Below, in pieces: positions 26,869-35,122 of a stretch of DNA of 64,000 nucleotides. The stretch's first letter is position 1, and the number at the start of each line of letters is the position of its first letter. Made by a program: the position numbers and the translations under genes. The notes under the pieces were generated by a model. That model had not been told where the DNA came from. It was given only the letters and a program-made list of their open reading frames with translations, and made no database searches. Source of the stretch: Paraglaciecola sp. 20A4 (GTDB lineage: Bacteria > Pseudomonadota > Gammaproteobacteria > Enterobacterales > Alteromonadaceae); contig NZ_WTPY01000003.1 of the NCBI RefSeq assembly GCF_011378905.1, positions 278,966 through 342,965 on the forward strand, given 5' to 3'.

Positions 26869-28935
26869 TTAGATAGAATACTTGATGTTAAAAGAAACAA
26901 AGTCACGGTCTGAAAGGGCATTGGTTGTGCCTTCACCACCCCAGAACGCATTGTAAGATGCCGTTGCCGACCATTTGCTTAGATAATCAAATGTCAAAGA
27001 TGCACTGGCTGATTTTCTATCTTCAATAAACAAGAACAGAGGATCGGGTGTAATACCATTTACATCATGAGAAAATGTGGCTCTAGCTTGTAAATTGATA
27101 CCAGCGAAAACGTTGTTAAACGACGCATTAGCGAGCAAGCGATATCCCCACGCACTAGACGTTGGGAATGGGTTCGTTTCCGGACCATTGGATATACCAA
27201 CATGCAAACCTTCACGCGTGTTGCCGTCTGCCGTTGGTGCAAGAGACGGTGTACGCACCGAACCTGGACCATTTAAACGAATAAGACTTGTATCCGGGAA
27301 GTCTCGAATACTGACATACCCTACTTCACCTAATACTACCAAATTATCGGTACCCAACGCAGGACCGAAAATATGTGTCGCTGTTACCTGCATTTGTAAC
27401 GTATCTGACTCTAGATAACCTTGTGCCGTTTCACCAGAACCAGTGGTAAAGCCTTGGTAACCATCAAGCTGAGAAATACCTGCAAAATCAGGACGCAAAC
27501 CAGCAATCGCTAACTGTTGAGGCATAGCTGCATATAATAATTCAACATCATCAAGCTGAAGTGGCTCATCAACACGATACGCAATTTCACCCGCTAAAGC
27601 CGTTGTGCCCACATTAGTGTTAAAGCTAAATCCGTAAAGCTTAAGGTCTTCAGGATAAACAAATCCCGTTTTCGTAAAGGCTCTAAGATCCGTTACGTTT
27701 TCTTTAGTGATTTCTGTCGTTGCTAACATCGTTAAATCAGCACCAATACTCGCCGCAGTGAAATCAGACGTTAAACCAGCGATAAGTGGACGTTGGCTAT
27801 GATAGTTAAGCATGTAAAAGTTAAATTCTGTTTCGTTTAACGCCTCAGCGTAATAACCAATCTTAATACCGTATTGACCTTGGTCATCAGCATCTGTATG
27901 TGCTGTGTCACTGAAACCACGAACGGCTACTTTTGTTGGGTAGGCTAAATACGCAGCGCCGATAGATGAAGCATCGCCTCCTGATCTTAGTGCGTCGCCT
28001 AAGGCATTTAGGTTAGTTAACAAGAAATCTAAATCAATATCAGGGTTACCACTGAAGCCCAATTGGATATTTTGCGCTTGACCACCCTCACCGGCGAAAT
28101 CATTGGTAGCGAAATAACTCCCCGCTTGCGGTAAACGACTGCGCTCCCACTCGTATTGATAGTACATGGATAAACTGAGGTTTTCGGTTAATCCAAACTG
28201 GGCGAATACCATGCCCACGGGAATAAAGACCTCTTTTAATTCTGCCCCAGGTGCTTGTGCACGAGATACATCCACTGGATTGGTTGAGTTAATACCATGC
28301 TGAATAAACGTACTTTCCCCCCAACTGACAACTTGATTGCCCACGCGGAACGAAACTGGCATGTCACCAATATAGAAATCAGAGTAGAAATATGCATCGA
28401 GTAAACGCACATCTGAACACAACTCATCACTTGCTGTTGACGACGCGCAAGGATCTTGCGTGGTGCCGGTAATTGGATTTTGCCAATCACGTGAGCTGTC
28501 TTTCATTTCAAAATCGTAAAAATACATGCCGCGCATAAAGACGCCCATGTTTTTATATTGAATATCTAACTCATGCACACCTTTAAACAGAGTCGAAAAA
28601 GGGTTACCTTTTTCGTAATTTAGTGTGCCCAAATCGCCGTTGGTTGAATAACCACCTGTACCCGAAGCCCACACGTCAGCAGAGCTGTATATTGGATTTG
28701 TTGCAGGGTTGTAGCCCGACCAATCAAATTGCACACCGTTACTGTTGCCTACACGCGAGAAGTCACGCTCTTCTACTCGAATACTGGTTCCCAATGAAAA
28801 ATTTGAGTCAAAGGTCACAGACCAATCGCCTTCATTCCAACTGGCGGCTTGCGCTGGCATCAATGCCGCACCTACAAGCCCCACTATGCCTAATGCTATA
28901 GGCGACTTTTTAAACCCGAAGACTTCACGACTCAT
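26869..28935 (-). CDS. DUF1302-family outer-membrane protein
   Basis: An exported protein of 688 aa from the chosen start, with a signal peptide ending MPAQA and the typical DUF1302 opening SWNEGDWSVTFDSNFSLGTSIRVEERD. The rest is rich in alternating aromatic and polar strands and ends in an aromatic-rich segment (VSFNIKYSI), as in a beta barrel. An ATG at 28953 is also open in frame, but GGGAGG stands 5 bases before ATG 28935, so that start is preferred. DUF1302 genes commonly lead a set with DUF1329, YCF48-like and RND genes, as here. The role is likely passage of a hydrophobic compound through the outer membrane; the substrate is unknown. Confidence 0.87.
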   Translation of the reverse strand: MSREVFGFKKSPIALGIVGLVGAALMPAQAASWNEGDWSVTFDSNFSLGTSIRVEERDFSRVGNSNGVQFDWSGYNPATNPIYSSADVWASGTGGYSTNGDLGTLNYEKGNPFSTLFKGVHELDIQYKNMGVFMRGMYFYDFEMKDSSRDWQNPITGTTQDPCASSTASDELCSDVRLLDAYFYSDFYIGDMPVSFRVGNQVVSWGESTFIQHGINSTNPVDVSRAQAPGAELKEVFIPVGMVFAQFGLTENLSLSMYYQYEWERSRLPQAGSYFATNDFAGEGGQAQNIQLGFSGNPDIDLDFLLTNLNALGDALRSGGDASSIGAAYLAYPTKVAVRGFSDTAHTDADDQGQYGIKIGYYAEALNETEFNFYMLNYHSQRPLIAGLTSDFTAASIGADLTMLATTEITKENVTDLRAFTKTGFVYPEDLKLYGFSFNTNVGTTALAGEIAYRVDEPLQLDDVELLYAAMPQQLAIAGLRPDFAGISQLDGYQGFTTGSGETAQGYLESDTLQMQVTATHIFGPALGTDNLVVLGEVGYVSIRDFPDTSLIRLNGPGSVRTPSLAPTADGNTREGLHVGISNGPETNPFPTSSAWGYRLLANASFNNVFAGINLQARATFSHDVNGITPDPLFLFIEDRKSASASLTFDYLSKWSATASYNAFWGGEGTTNALSDRDFVSFNIKYSI

Positions 28936-28952
28936 CTTTACCTCCCTAATCA

Positions 28953-28969
28953 TTAGTACTGAGTACTAA
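28953..28969. promoter_or_regulatory. Inverted repeat upstream of the DUF1302 gene
   Basis: TTAGTAC-TGA-GTACTAA has perfect 7-bp arms. It sits 17 bases upstream of the preferred start and looks like an operator for a dimeric regulator. A related TTAGTAC-CAT-AGTACTA sequence is found at 52751-52767 before the TonB receptor and permease genes. Confidence 0.5.
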
Positions 28970-29115
28970 CATACCATTCAATTAAACCACTCAAATTTAA
29001 CAAAATGATTACACCAAATCGCTTCGATAGCAAGGACTAATCGTACCAGTATTTAACAATACAAAGTCTTTATTTTCAGTAGGTTGTAGAATCAACAGTA
29101 TAAAAAATAGACCAT

Positions 29116-29337
29116 TCAGACTATTTTTTCTAGACTGCTTATCTTATTAGTATCAGTGATAATTAAGCGAAATCGGCCATGAATGCCGTTATGCTGTATA
29201 AAAGGACGTAAGTTTTTGGCGGGTAATTGCACGCGCTTGCCATTGTCAGCAAGTACGATGACGTTTTGCGTGCTAGTAAGATAAAGGGGTTCACAGCGCT
29301 CATAACTGAGCGCTAAACGAAAATATAAAGTTTGCAT
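29116..29337 (-). CDS. DUF2835-family protein
   Basis: A 73-aa protein like the small DUF2835 proteins of gammaproteobacteria, with YERCEPLY, VQLPAKNLRPFIQHNGIHGRFRL as the core and no signal or helix. The function is unknown. It starts on the last base of the pepN stop region (overlap of one base), so it is translated with pepN; the pairing is frequent in this group of bacteria. Confidence 0.8.
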   Translation of the reverse strand: MQTLYFRLALSYERCEPLYLTSTQNVIVLADNGKRVQLPAKNLRPFIQHNGIHGRFRLIITDTNKISSLEKIV

Positions 29338-31961
29338 CAGTGCGTTGTGTAGTTGAGACTCTTGCTGACTTTTTCGATTAAATCTTTACTTAAATCTTTG
29401 CAATCAGCAATCCGGGCTAACTGATAACGCATAAGCTCTTGCCGTTTTTCATCAAATTTCTGCCACTGGGTTAGCGGCGTAATAATCCGCGCTGCCACTT
29501 GAGGATTTACACTATTAAGCTTAAGAATATAATCAGCCAAAAATTTATAGCCACTGCCATCAAGGGCATGAAAGCCAAGCACGTTATAAAACGCAAAACT
29601 GCCCAATACAGAGCGCACTCTATTAGGGTTATCTATGCTGAACTTTTCATGACTTAATAATAACGGTAAGCGGACAAGTATATCGTTGCGTTCCATATTT
29701 GCATGTAAAGCGAACCATTTATCAAGTACTAACGGATCATGTCGCCAGCGCTGCTCAAACTGCGTCATCAACTCATCGAATTGTGCCAGTTCACCATACT
29801 GAGCAGCCTTTAACGCCCCGAGGCTATCAGTCATATTATCTGCGTTAGTGAACTGTTCTAGCAATAATTCACGTGACTGAGGCATACCAGCCTGTACCAA
29901 ATAACTCAAACTTAAGTTACGTAACCGCCTGCTATCAACGTCGTCAGCAACGTATTGATAAGGCACCCGAGCTTGCTTTTGATAGAGCGTTAACCATTTT
30001 TCGGCTAAGGTACTGGCGATTAAATTTCGCACGCTACGCTGGGCATGGTAGAGCGATTCAACCTGTATCTCATCAACTTGTTGGCTAAGTGTTTCAAAGC
30101 TGGGCAGGCTTAACATTGCGGCCGCTAGAGCTGGGTTAGCGTCAGTAACGTCAAACATCCCATCCACTGCATCAAGCATGCTATCGAGCAATTCATCATC
30201 TGGTGCATCTGGGGTGGTGGCTAAATTATGGATACAGCGGCTATACAGACTTTGACTGGCATCCCAGCGAGCAAAATCATCACTTGAGTGCAGAATAATG
30301 TTACTTAGTTGCTGATGACTATAGGCGTAATCAACCTTAACGGGTGCGCTAAAATTATGCAGCAGTGACGGTGTTGGCGCAGTCGTTAAGCCATTAATAG
30401 TTATCTCATGGGTTTTGTTAATTAACTCAATCATATTAGCGCTTAATTCAGGAACAGATTCATCGCGGATACTGCTGCCCTGCTCATCCAATAATTCAAA
30501 TTTAAACGGTATATGTAAATTATCTTTCTGTTTTTGGTCGGCTGTAGGCGGAGTTGTTTGTTCAAAGCGTAATGTATAGCAACCTGTTTTAGCATTAAAG
30601 CTATCGGTTACAGTAACTTTGGGCGTACCCGACTGGCTATACCACAGTCTGAACTGTGTTAAATCGACTTGTGTTGCGTCTTCCATCGCTTGCACAAAGT
30701 CATCACAGGTAACTGCTTGGCCATCGAATCGCGCAAAGTACAAATCCATGCCTTTTCTAAAACCGGCTACGCCAAGCAACGTATGCATCATGCGAATAAC
30801 TTCTGCACCTTTATCGTATACCGTCACGGTATAGAAATTATTCATTTCTATTACTTCTTCCGGACGAATTGGATGCGCCATCGCACTGGCGTCTTCAGCA
30901 AACTGATGCTCGCGAATAATCTGTACATTTTTAATACGATTAAACACTGGCGAGGACATATCGGCGCTAAATTGTTGATCACGAAATACCGTTAATCCTT
31001 CTTTCAGACTTAGCTGAAACCAATCTCGACACGTCACCCTGTTGCCGGTCCAATTATGAAAATATTCATGCCCGATAACCGCTTCAATATTAAAAAAATC
31101 ATCATCGGTGGCTGACTCAGCATCCGCCAGGACAAATTTACTGTTAAAGACGTTAAGACCTTTATTTTCCATGGCGCCCATATTGAAAAAATCCACAGCG
31201 ACAACCATGTAAATATCTAAATCGTATTCTAAGCCAAAAACCTGTTCATCCCATGCCATGGCCTTTTTAAGTGAGGCCAGCGCGTGGTGACCTTTATCAA
31301 GCGCCCCTTTGTCCACATACAACTCTAGCGCTACATTGCGTCCGCTTTGCGTAATAAAGCGATCGGTAAGTAAATCAAAATTCCCTGCTACCAAAGCAAA
31401 AAGATAACTCGGTTTGTTAAATGGGTCTTGCCACTTAACCCAATGGCGGCCATCGTCTAATTCACCTTTATCAATTTGATTACCATTTGACAATAAATGG
31501 GGATAACGAGCCTTGTCAGCAAAAATAGTTACATCGTATTTGGCCAGCACGTCAGGTCGGTCGAGAAAATAGGTTATTTTGCGAAAACCTTCAGCTTCAC
31601 ATTGCGTACAGTAAGCGCCAGCAGAATAATATAAACCTTCTAACGTTTTGTTTTCCTGCGGATTAGTTTGTGTTTCGATACATAAAACAAATTCGTTTTC
31701 GCTGGTATGGAGCGTGAGACGCTCGTCGGTCACGTCGAAATCACTTACCGGTTTATCGTTTAGTAAAACGCTAATAAGTTGCAGGCTCTCACCATCAAGT
31801 ACTAGTGGGCGCTGATGCTGGCCGTTACGGGTAAATCGACAAGTAGTGACCACTCGAGTCTTTTCAACATCTAGGTGGAACACCATATCAACATGGTGAA
31901 TTAAAAAATCGGGAACGAGATAATCGCTGCGTTTTTTGGCAACAGGAGATAAAACCGACAT
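29337..31961 (-). CDS. pepN: Aminopeptidase N
   Basis: An 874-aa M1-family zinc aminopeptidase of the cytoplasm that trims N-terminal residues from peptides. The exopeptidase motif GAMENKGLN lies near residue 262, the zinc motif HEYFHNW near 297, and the third zinc ligand Glu in LKEGLTVFRDQQF follows. A C-terminal helical domain completes the family's usual 870 residues. The ATG start agrees with the family (QAKYRHDYRAPDY-like region is KKRSDYLVPDF here). DUF2835 is downstream and overlapping. Confidence 0.96.
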   Translation of the reverse strand: MSVLSPVAKKRSDYLVPDFLIHHVDMVFHLDVEKTRVVTTCRFTRNGQHQRPLVLDGESLQLISVLLNDKPVSDFDVTDERLTLHTSENEFVLCIETQTNPQENKTLEGLYYSAGAYCTQCEAEGFRKITYFLDRPDVLAKYDVTIFADKARYPHLLSNGNQIDKGELDDGRHWVKWQDPFNKPSYLFALVAGNFDLLTDRFITQSGRNVALELYVDKGALDKGHHALASLKKAMAWDEQVFGLEYDLDIYMVVAVDFFNMGAMENKGLNVFNSKFVLADAESATDDDFFNIEAVIGHEYFHNWTGNRVTCRDWFQLSLKEGLTVFRDQQFSADMSSPVFNRIKNVQIIREHQFAEDASAMAHPIRPEEVIEMNNFYTVTVYDKGAEVIRMMHTLLGVAGFRKGMDLYFARFDGQAVTCDDFVQAMEDATQVDLTQFRLWYSQSGTPKVTVTDSFNAKTGCYTLRFEQTTPPTADQKQKDNLHIPFKFELLDEQGSSIRDESVPELSANMIELINKTHEITINGLTTAPTPSLLHNFSAPVKVDYAYSHQQLSNIILHSSDDFARWDASQSLYSRCIHNLATTPDAPDDELLDSMLDAVDGMFDVTDANPALAAAMLSLPSFETLSQQVDEIQVESLYHAQRSVRNLIASTLAEKWLTLYQKQARVPYQYVADDVDSRRLRNLSLSYLVQAGMPQSRELLLEQFTNADNMTDSLGALKAAQYGELAQFDELMTQFEQRWRHDPLVLDKWFALHANMERNDILVRLPLLLSHEKFSIDNPNRVRSVLGSFAFYNVLGFHALDGSGYKFLADYILKLNSVNPQVAARIITPLTQWQKFDEKRQELMRYQLARIADCKDLSKDLIEKVSKSLNYTTH

Positions 31962-32061
31962 AGAATCCTCTTAGTATAAGCTAATGACAAATCGCGTTAT
32001 GTACTCTGGTAGTTGCGCATGTAACGCAATTAGCAGACTACATAACACCACCCGTAGCATG

Positions 32062-33579
32062 TTATTTTAGTTTTGCCTGAGGTGACTCGATAACAACTTT
32101 TTCGTCGCCTACTTCAACCACGACTTCAGGAATGGGAATACGCAATATTTTAACCCCAAGATAAGCATAAATAATAGCCAGCACAGGATTAATTAGGTTG
32201 AAAAAAGTATATATAAAGTAGTCAAATGGATGAACAAGCAAAACACCTTGCATATATGCACCACAGGTATTCCAAGGAATAAGAGGTGACGTAATGGTAC
32301 CTCCGTCTTCTAGACTTCGTGATAAGTTGAGTTGATGCAAGCCACGTTTTGCGTACTCTTCTTTATACATGCGCCCAGGCATAACAATCGAAATATACTG
32401 GTCAGCCGTAATGATATTAGTACCAATGCACGTCAAAATAGTACGACTGATCATGCTACCAGCGGAGTGCGCGCCACGTAAAAATAAAGCCACTATTGCT
32501 TTTAATAAACCGGTGCTTTCTAACACGGCGCCAAAACTCATGGCACAAATGATCAACCAAATGGTATTGAGCATACTTGACATACCACCTCTGCTAAGCA
32601 GCGAGTTTAGATTTTCATCCGCAGTGCTAAACGCCACTCCATCGAACAGCGATGTCCATACTACTGCAGTCACGCCTAGTGCACCTTGCTGTTCCTCGTC
32701 CACCATATTTTGGATAACATCTGGCTGAAATAATACCGCCCAAACCGCACCTAATAATGCACCAATGGCAACAGCGGGAAATGCCGGCATTTTCCTTATG
32801 GCTAATGTTAAAAGCACAACTAACGGGGCGAGCATTATCCAACTGATATTGAATTCTTGCGCTAGCAAGGTCTGCATTTCAGCAATATTGCTCGAGGTTT
32901 CTTGCGCATCCCCTGAAAAACCAATGATGGTAAAGAGAATTAACGCGATGACAAAACTAGGAACGGTTGTCCACAACATATATCGAATATGCTCAAATAA
33001 CTCTGTGCCCGCAACAGCAGGTGCTAAATTGGTAGTTTCAGATAAAGGCGAGATTTTGTCGCCAAAATACGCACCTGAAATCACGGCACCGGCAGTAATC
33101 GCATCTGACATGCCCATACCTGACGCGACGCCCATTAATGCAACGCCCACAGTTGCGGCTGTGGTCCAAGAGCTTCCGATGCTCATGGCGACAATCGCAC
33201 AAATCAGGCACGTTGCGGCGTAGAAAAATGATGGATTGAGTAATTCTAAGCCATAAAAGATAAGTGTGGGTACGGTGCCCGACAACATCCACGAACCGAT
33301 TAACGCGCCAACAGCGAGCAAAATTAATATGGCGCCAAGGGATAAGGAAATACCTTTTACTATGCCCTTTTCAATTTCAGCCCAACTGTAGCCATTTTTT
33401 AACCCAATAACCGCCGCTACTCCCATAGAAAATAACAGGGCAATTTGATTCGGTCCAAATGAGGAATTATCTGAGAATAGATAAACTGATGTACTCAATA
33501 ACGTGACCAATACACCAAGTGGGATTAGTGCATCCAATAGACTGGGTACTTTTTTCTGTTTTATCGTTACATTTTCCAT
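32062..33579 (-). CDS. nhaC: Na+/H+ antiporter NhaC
   Basis: A 505-aa inner-membrane protein with about 11 helices and the family blocks SIGSSWTTAATVGVALMGV and SGAYFGDKISPLSETTNLAPA, which carry the polar residues of the ion path. NhaC exchanges external protons for internal sodium. It begins 2 bases after the sodium-coupled transporter gene, so the antiporter may export the sodium that the symporter brings in. The C-terminus after the last helix is short and soluble. Confidence 0.92.
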   Translation of the reverse strand: MENVTIKQKKVPSLLDALIPLGVLVTLLSTSVYLFSDNSSFGPNQIALLFSMGVAAVIGLKNGYSWAEIEKGIVKGISLSLGAILILLAVGALIGSWMLSGTVPTLIFYGLELLNPSFFYAATCLICAIVAMSIGSSWTTAATVGVALMGVASGMGMSDAITAGAVISGAYFGDKISPLSETTNLAPAVAGTELFEHIRYMLWTTVPSFVIALILFTIIGFSGDAQETSSNIAEMQTLLAQEFNISWIMLAPLVVLLTLAIRKMPAFPAVAIGALLGAVWAVLFQPDVIQNMVDEEQQGALGVTAVVWTSLFDGVAFSTADENLNSLLSRGGMSSMLNTIWLIICAMSFGAVLESTGLLKAIVALFLRGAHSAGSMISRTILTCIGTNIITADQYISIVMPGRMYKEEYAKRGLHQLNLSRSLEDGGTITSPLIPWNTCGAYMQGVLLVHPFDYFIYTFFNLINPVLAIIYAYLGVKILRIPIPEVVVEVGDEKVVIESPQAKLK

Positions 33580-33581
33580 AA

Positions 33582-34931
33582 CTAAAAATCCAAAATATTA
33601 AGTGAACGAATAAACATAAATAGGATGATAACCGGACACACAAACTTCAGATACCAAGGCCAAATTTTCCAGAATAAACCGTGCTCAGCTTGTTCGTTAC
33701 CTTGCTTAATTTCTGCAAGAATTTGATCCCGTTTCCATACCCAACCAACAAAAATGCTCAATGCTAAACCGAGCAACGGTTGACTGTACTGTGTGGTGAC
33801 TGCGATAACCAAACCGAATAACTGATCAAAATTAACAATAATGATGCTGCTCATTCCGAAAATAATAAGCGCTAAAATCCACACCGCTTTCTTACGGGCT
33901 AACCCTTTGCTTTCAACAACGTAGGCAACCGGTACCTCTAGCATAGAAATGGAGGACGTTAACGCAGCAATCACCATCAACGCGAAAAATGCGAATGCCA
34001 CCACATAACCTACACCTCCCATGGTATTGAACAACGCAGGAAGTACCGTAAATATAAGACTATCACCGGCAATTAGCGCACCACTGTCAGAGAAAATCTG
34101 AACGCCGTTATTCGCGGCTACATACATTGCGGGAATAATAAGCATGCCCGCCAAAATGGCCACGCCAATATCCACTAACGCGACTGACGCCCCCAATACA
34201 GGTAGGTTCTCATTTTTACTCACATAAGAGCCATACACCAACATGGTACCAACACCCAGTGACATAGAGAAAAAAGCCTGCCCCATAGCGCTAATTAATA
34301 AATCAGCGTTCAAAATGGCGCTAAAATCAGGTATCAAGTACGCTTTCCAGCCATCTATCGCGCCATCAAGTGTGCTCACATACGCGATGAGTAGTAAAAT
34401 AATTAAAATCAAAGTAGGCATTAATCGAACCGACCAGCGCTCAATGCCATTACTGACGCCACCCACAACAATTGAAGCTGTCAAAGCGATAAACACACCA
34501 CAAAAAATCAAACTACGAGGCATAGACGAGTCGGTTAACCACTCAGACGCACTGTCCCAACCCATTAATTGTGTGGCTGATTCAAAGAAATAACTGATCA
34601 TCCACCCTGCGACAATCGCATAGAAGGCGAGGATCATAGAAACAGTAATAAATCCCCACACACCAGTTGCGCGACCAATATTACTGTTGGATATCTTACC
34701 TAGCGCATCGACCATATTAGAGCGAGTTGCACGTCCGATAATCAATTCAGCCATTAGTACGGGATAGGCTAAAACAAACGCTAATAGCACATAAACCAGC
34801 ACGAATGCCGCGCCACCATTACTGGCAACTTGGGTCGGAAAACCCCAAATATTACCTAGACCAACCGCTGAACCTGCTGCGGCTAATACAAAGCCTATAC
34901 GAGATGAAAACTCTCCACGTGCACTCATCAA
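33582..34931 (-). CDS. Sodium-dependent transporter, NSS/SNF family
   Basis: A 449-aa neurotransmitter:sodium-symporter type protein with the LeuT-fold start FVLAAAGSAVGLGNIWGFPTQVASNGGAAF (sodium and substrate sites in helix 1) and about 11 helices. Bacterial members carry amino acids such as Leu, Met, Trp or Ala; the substrate here cannot be told. ATG codons at 34931 and 34928 are adjacent. It is followed by nhaC with a 2-base gap. A hairpin and a possible 23-codon leader lie in the 90 bases upstream. Confidence 0.9.
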   Translation of the reverse strand: MMSARGEFSSRIGFVLAAAGSAVGLGNIWGFPTQVASNGGAAFVLVYVLLAFVLAYPVLMAELIIGRATRSNMVDALGKISNSNIGRATGVWGFITVSMILAFYAIVAGWMISYFFESATQLMGWDSASEWLTDSSMPRSLIFCGVFIALTASIVVGGVSNGIERWSVRLMPTLILIILLLIAYVSTLDGAIDGWKAYLIPDFSAILNADLLISAMGQAFFSMSLGVGTMLVYGSYVSKNENLPVLGASVALVDIGVAILAGMLIIPAMYVAANNGVQIFSDSGALIAGDSLIFTVLPALFNTMGGVGYVVAFAFFALMVIAALTSSISMLEVPVAYVVESKGLARKKAVWILALIIFGMSSIIIVNFDQLFGLVIAVTTQYSQPLLGLALSIFVGWVWKRDQILAEIKQGNEQAEHGLFWKIWPWYLKFVCPVIILFMFIRSLNILDF

Positions 34932-34948
34932 TCACCTTTATCATTATT

Positions 34949-35020
34949 TTAGTTTTTATGAGGTTTGTTATTTTTCATCAACTCCCATGATTGTGAATCC
35001 CCGTGGGTGGGTTGATGCAT
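34949..35020 (-). CDS. Candidate 23-codon leader ORF before the NSS gene
   Basis: An open frame of 23 codons on the minus strand (MHQPTHGDSQSWELMKNN and a basic end) finishes 17 bases before the NSS start. It overlaps an inverted repeat. No strong ribosome binding site is visible. It could be a leader peptide, but chance is a real alternative. Confidence 0.25.
   Translation of the reverse strand: MHQPTHGDSQSWELMKNNKPHKN
34977..35017. repeat. Inverted repeat in the NSS upstream region
   Basis: Arms CATCAAC and GTTGATG (7 bp, perfect) enclose further pairing CCCA/TGGG with a small bulge, giving a long hairpin in the leader of the NSS-nhaC transcript. There is no T tract, so it is not an ordinary terminator; it could be an operator or a leader structure. 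Confidence 0.55.
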
Positions 35021-35079
35021 TTTATGTCGTTAGTTTATCGGTTTGAGCAACACCATGCTATTAGAAAAGTTTCACCAAC

Positions 35080-35110
35080 AAAAAAGGGCTAGATTCCCCA
35101 GCCCTTTTTT
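35080..35110. terminator. Terminator after prc
   Basis: AAAAAAGGGCT-9 nt-AGCCCTTTTTT is symmetric and lies 13 bases past the prc stop on the minus strand. Confidence 0.9.
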
Positions 35111-35122
35111 ATGCGTTAGTCT

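Noticed and set aside
27077..27418. 113-codon plus-strand frame opposite the DUF1302 gene
   Set aside because: Antisense, no ribosome binding site, no family.
32765..33223. 152-codon plus-strand frame opposite nhaC
   Set aside because: Antisense shadow of a membrane protein gene; the hydrophobic-codon complement commonly gives long open frames.
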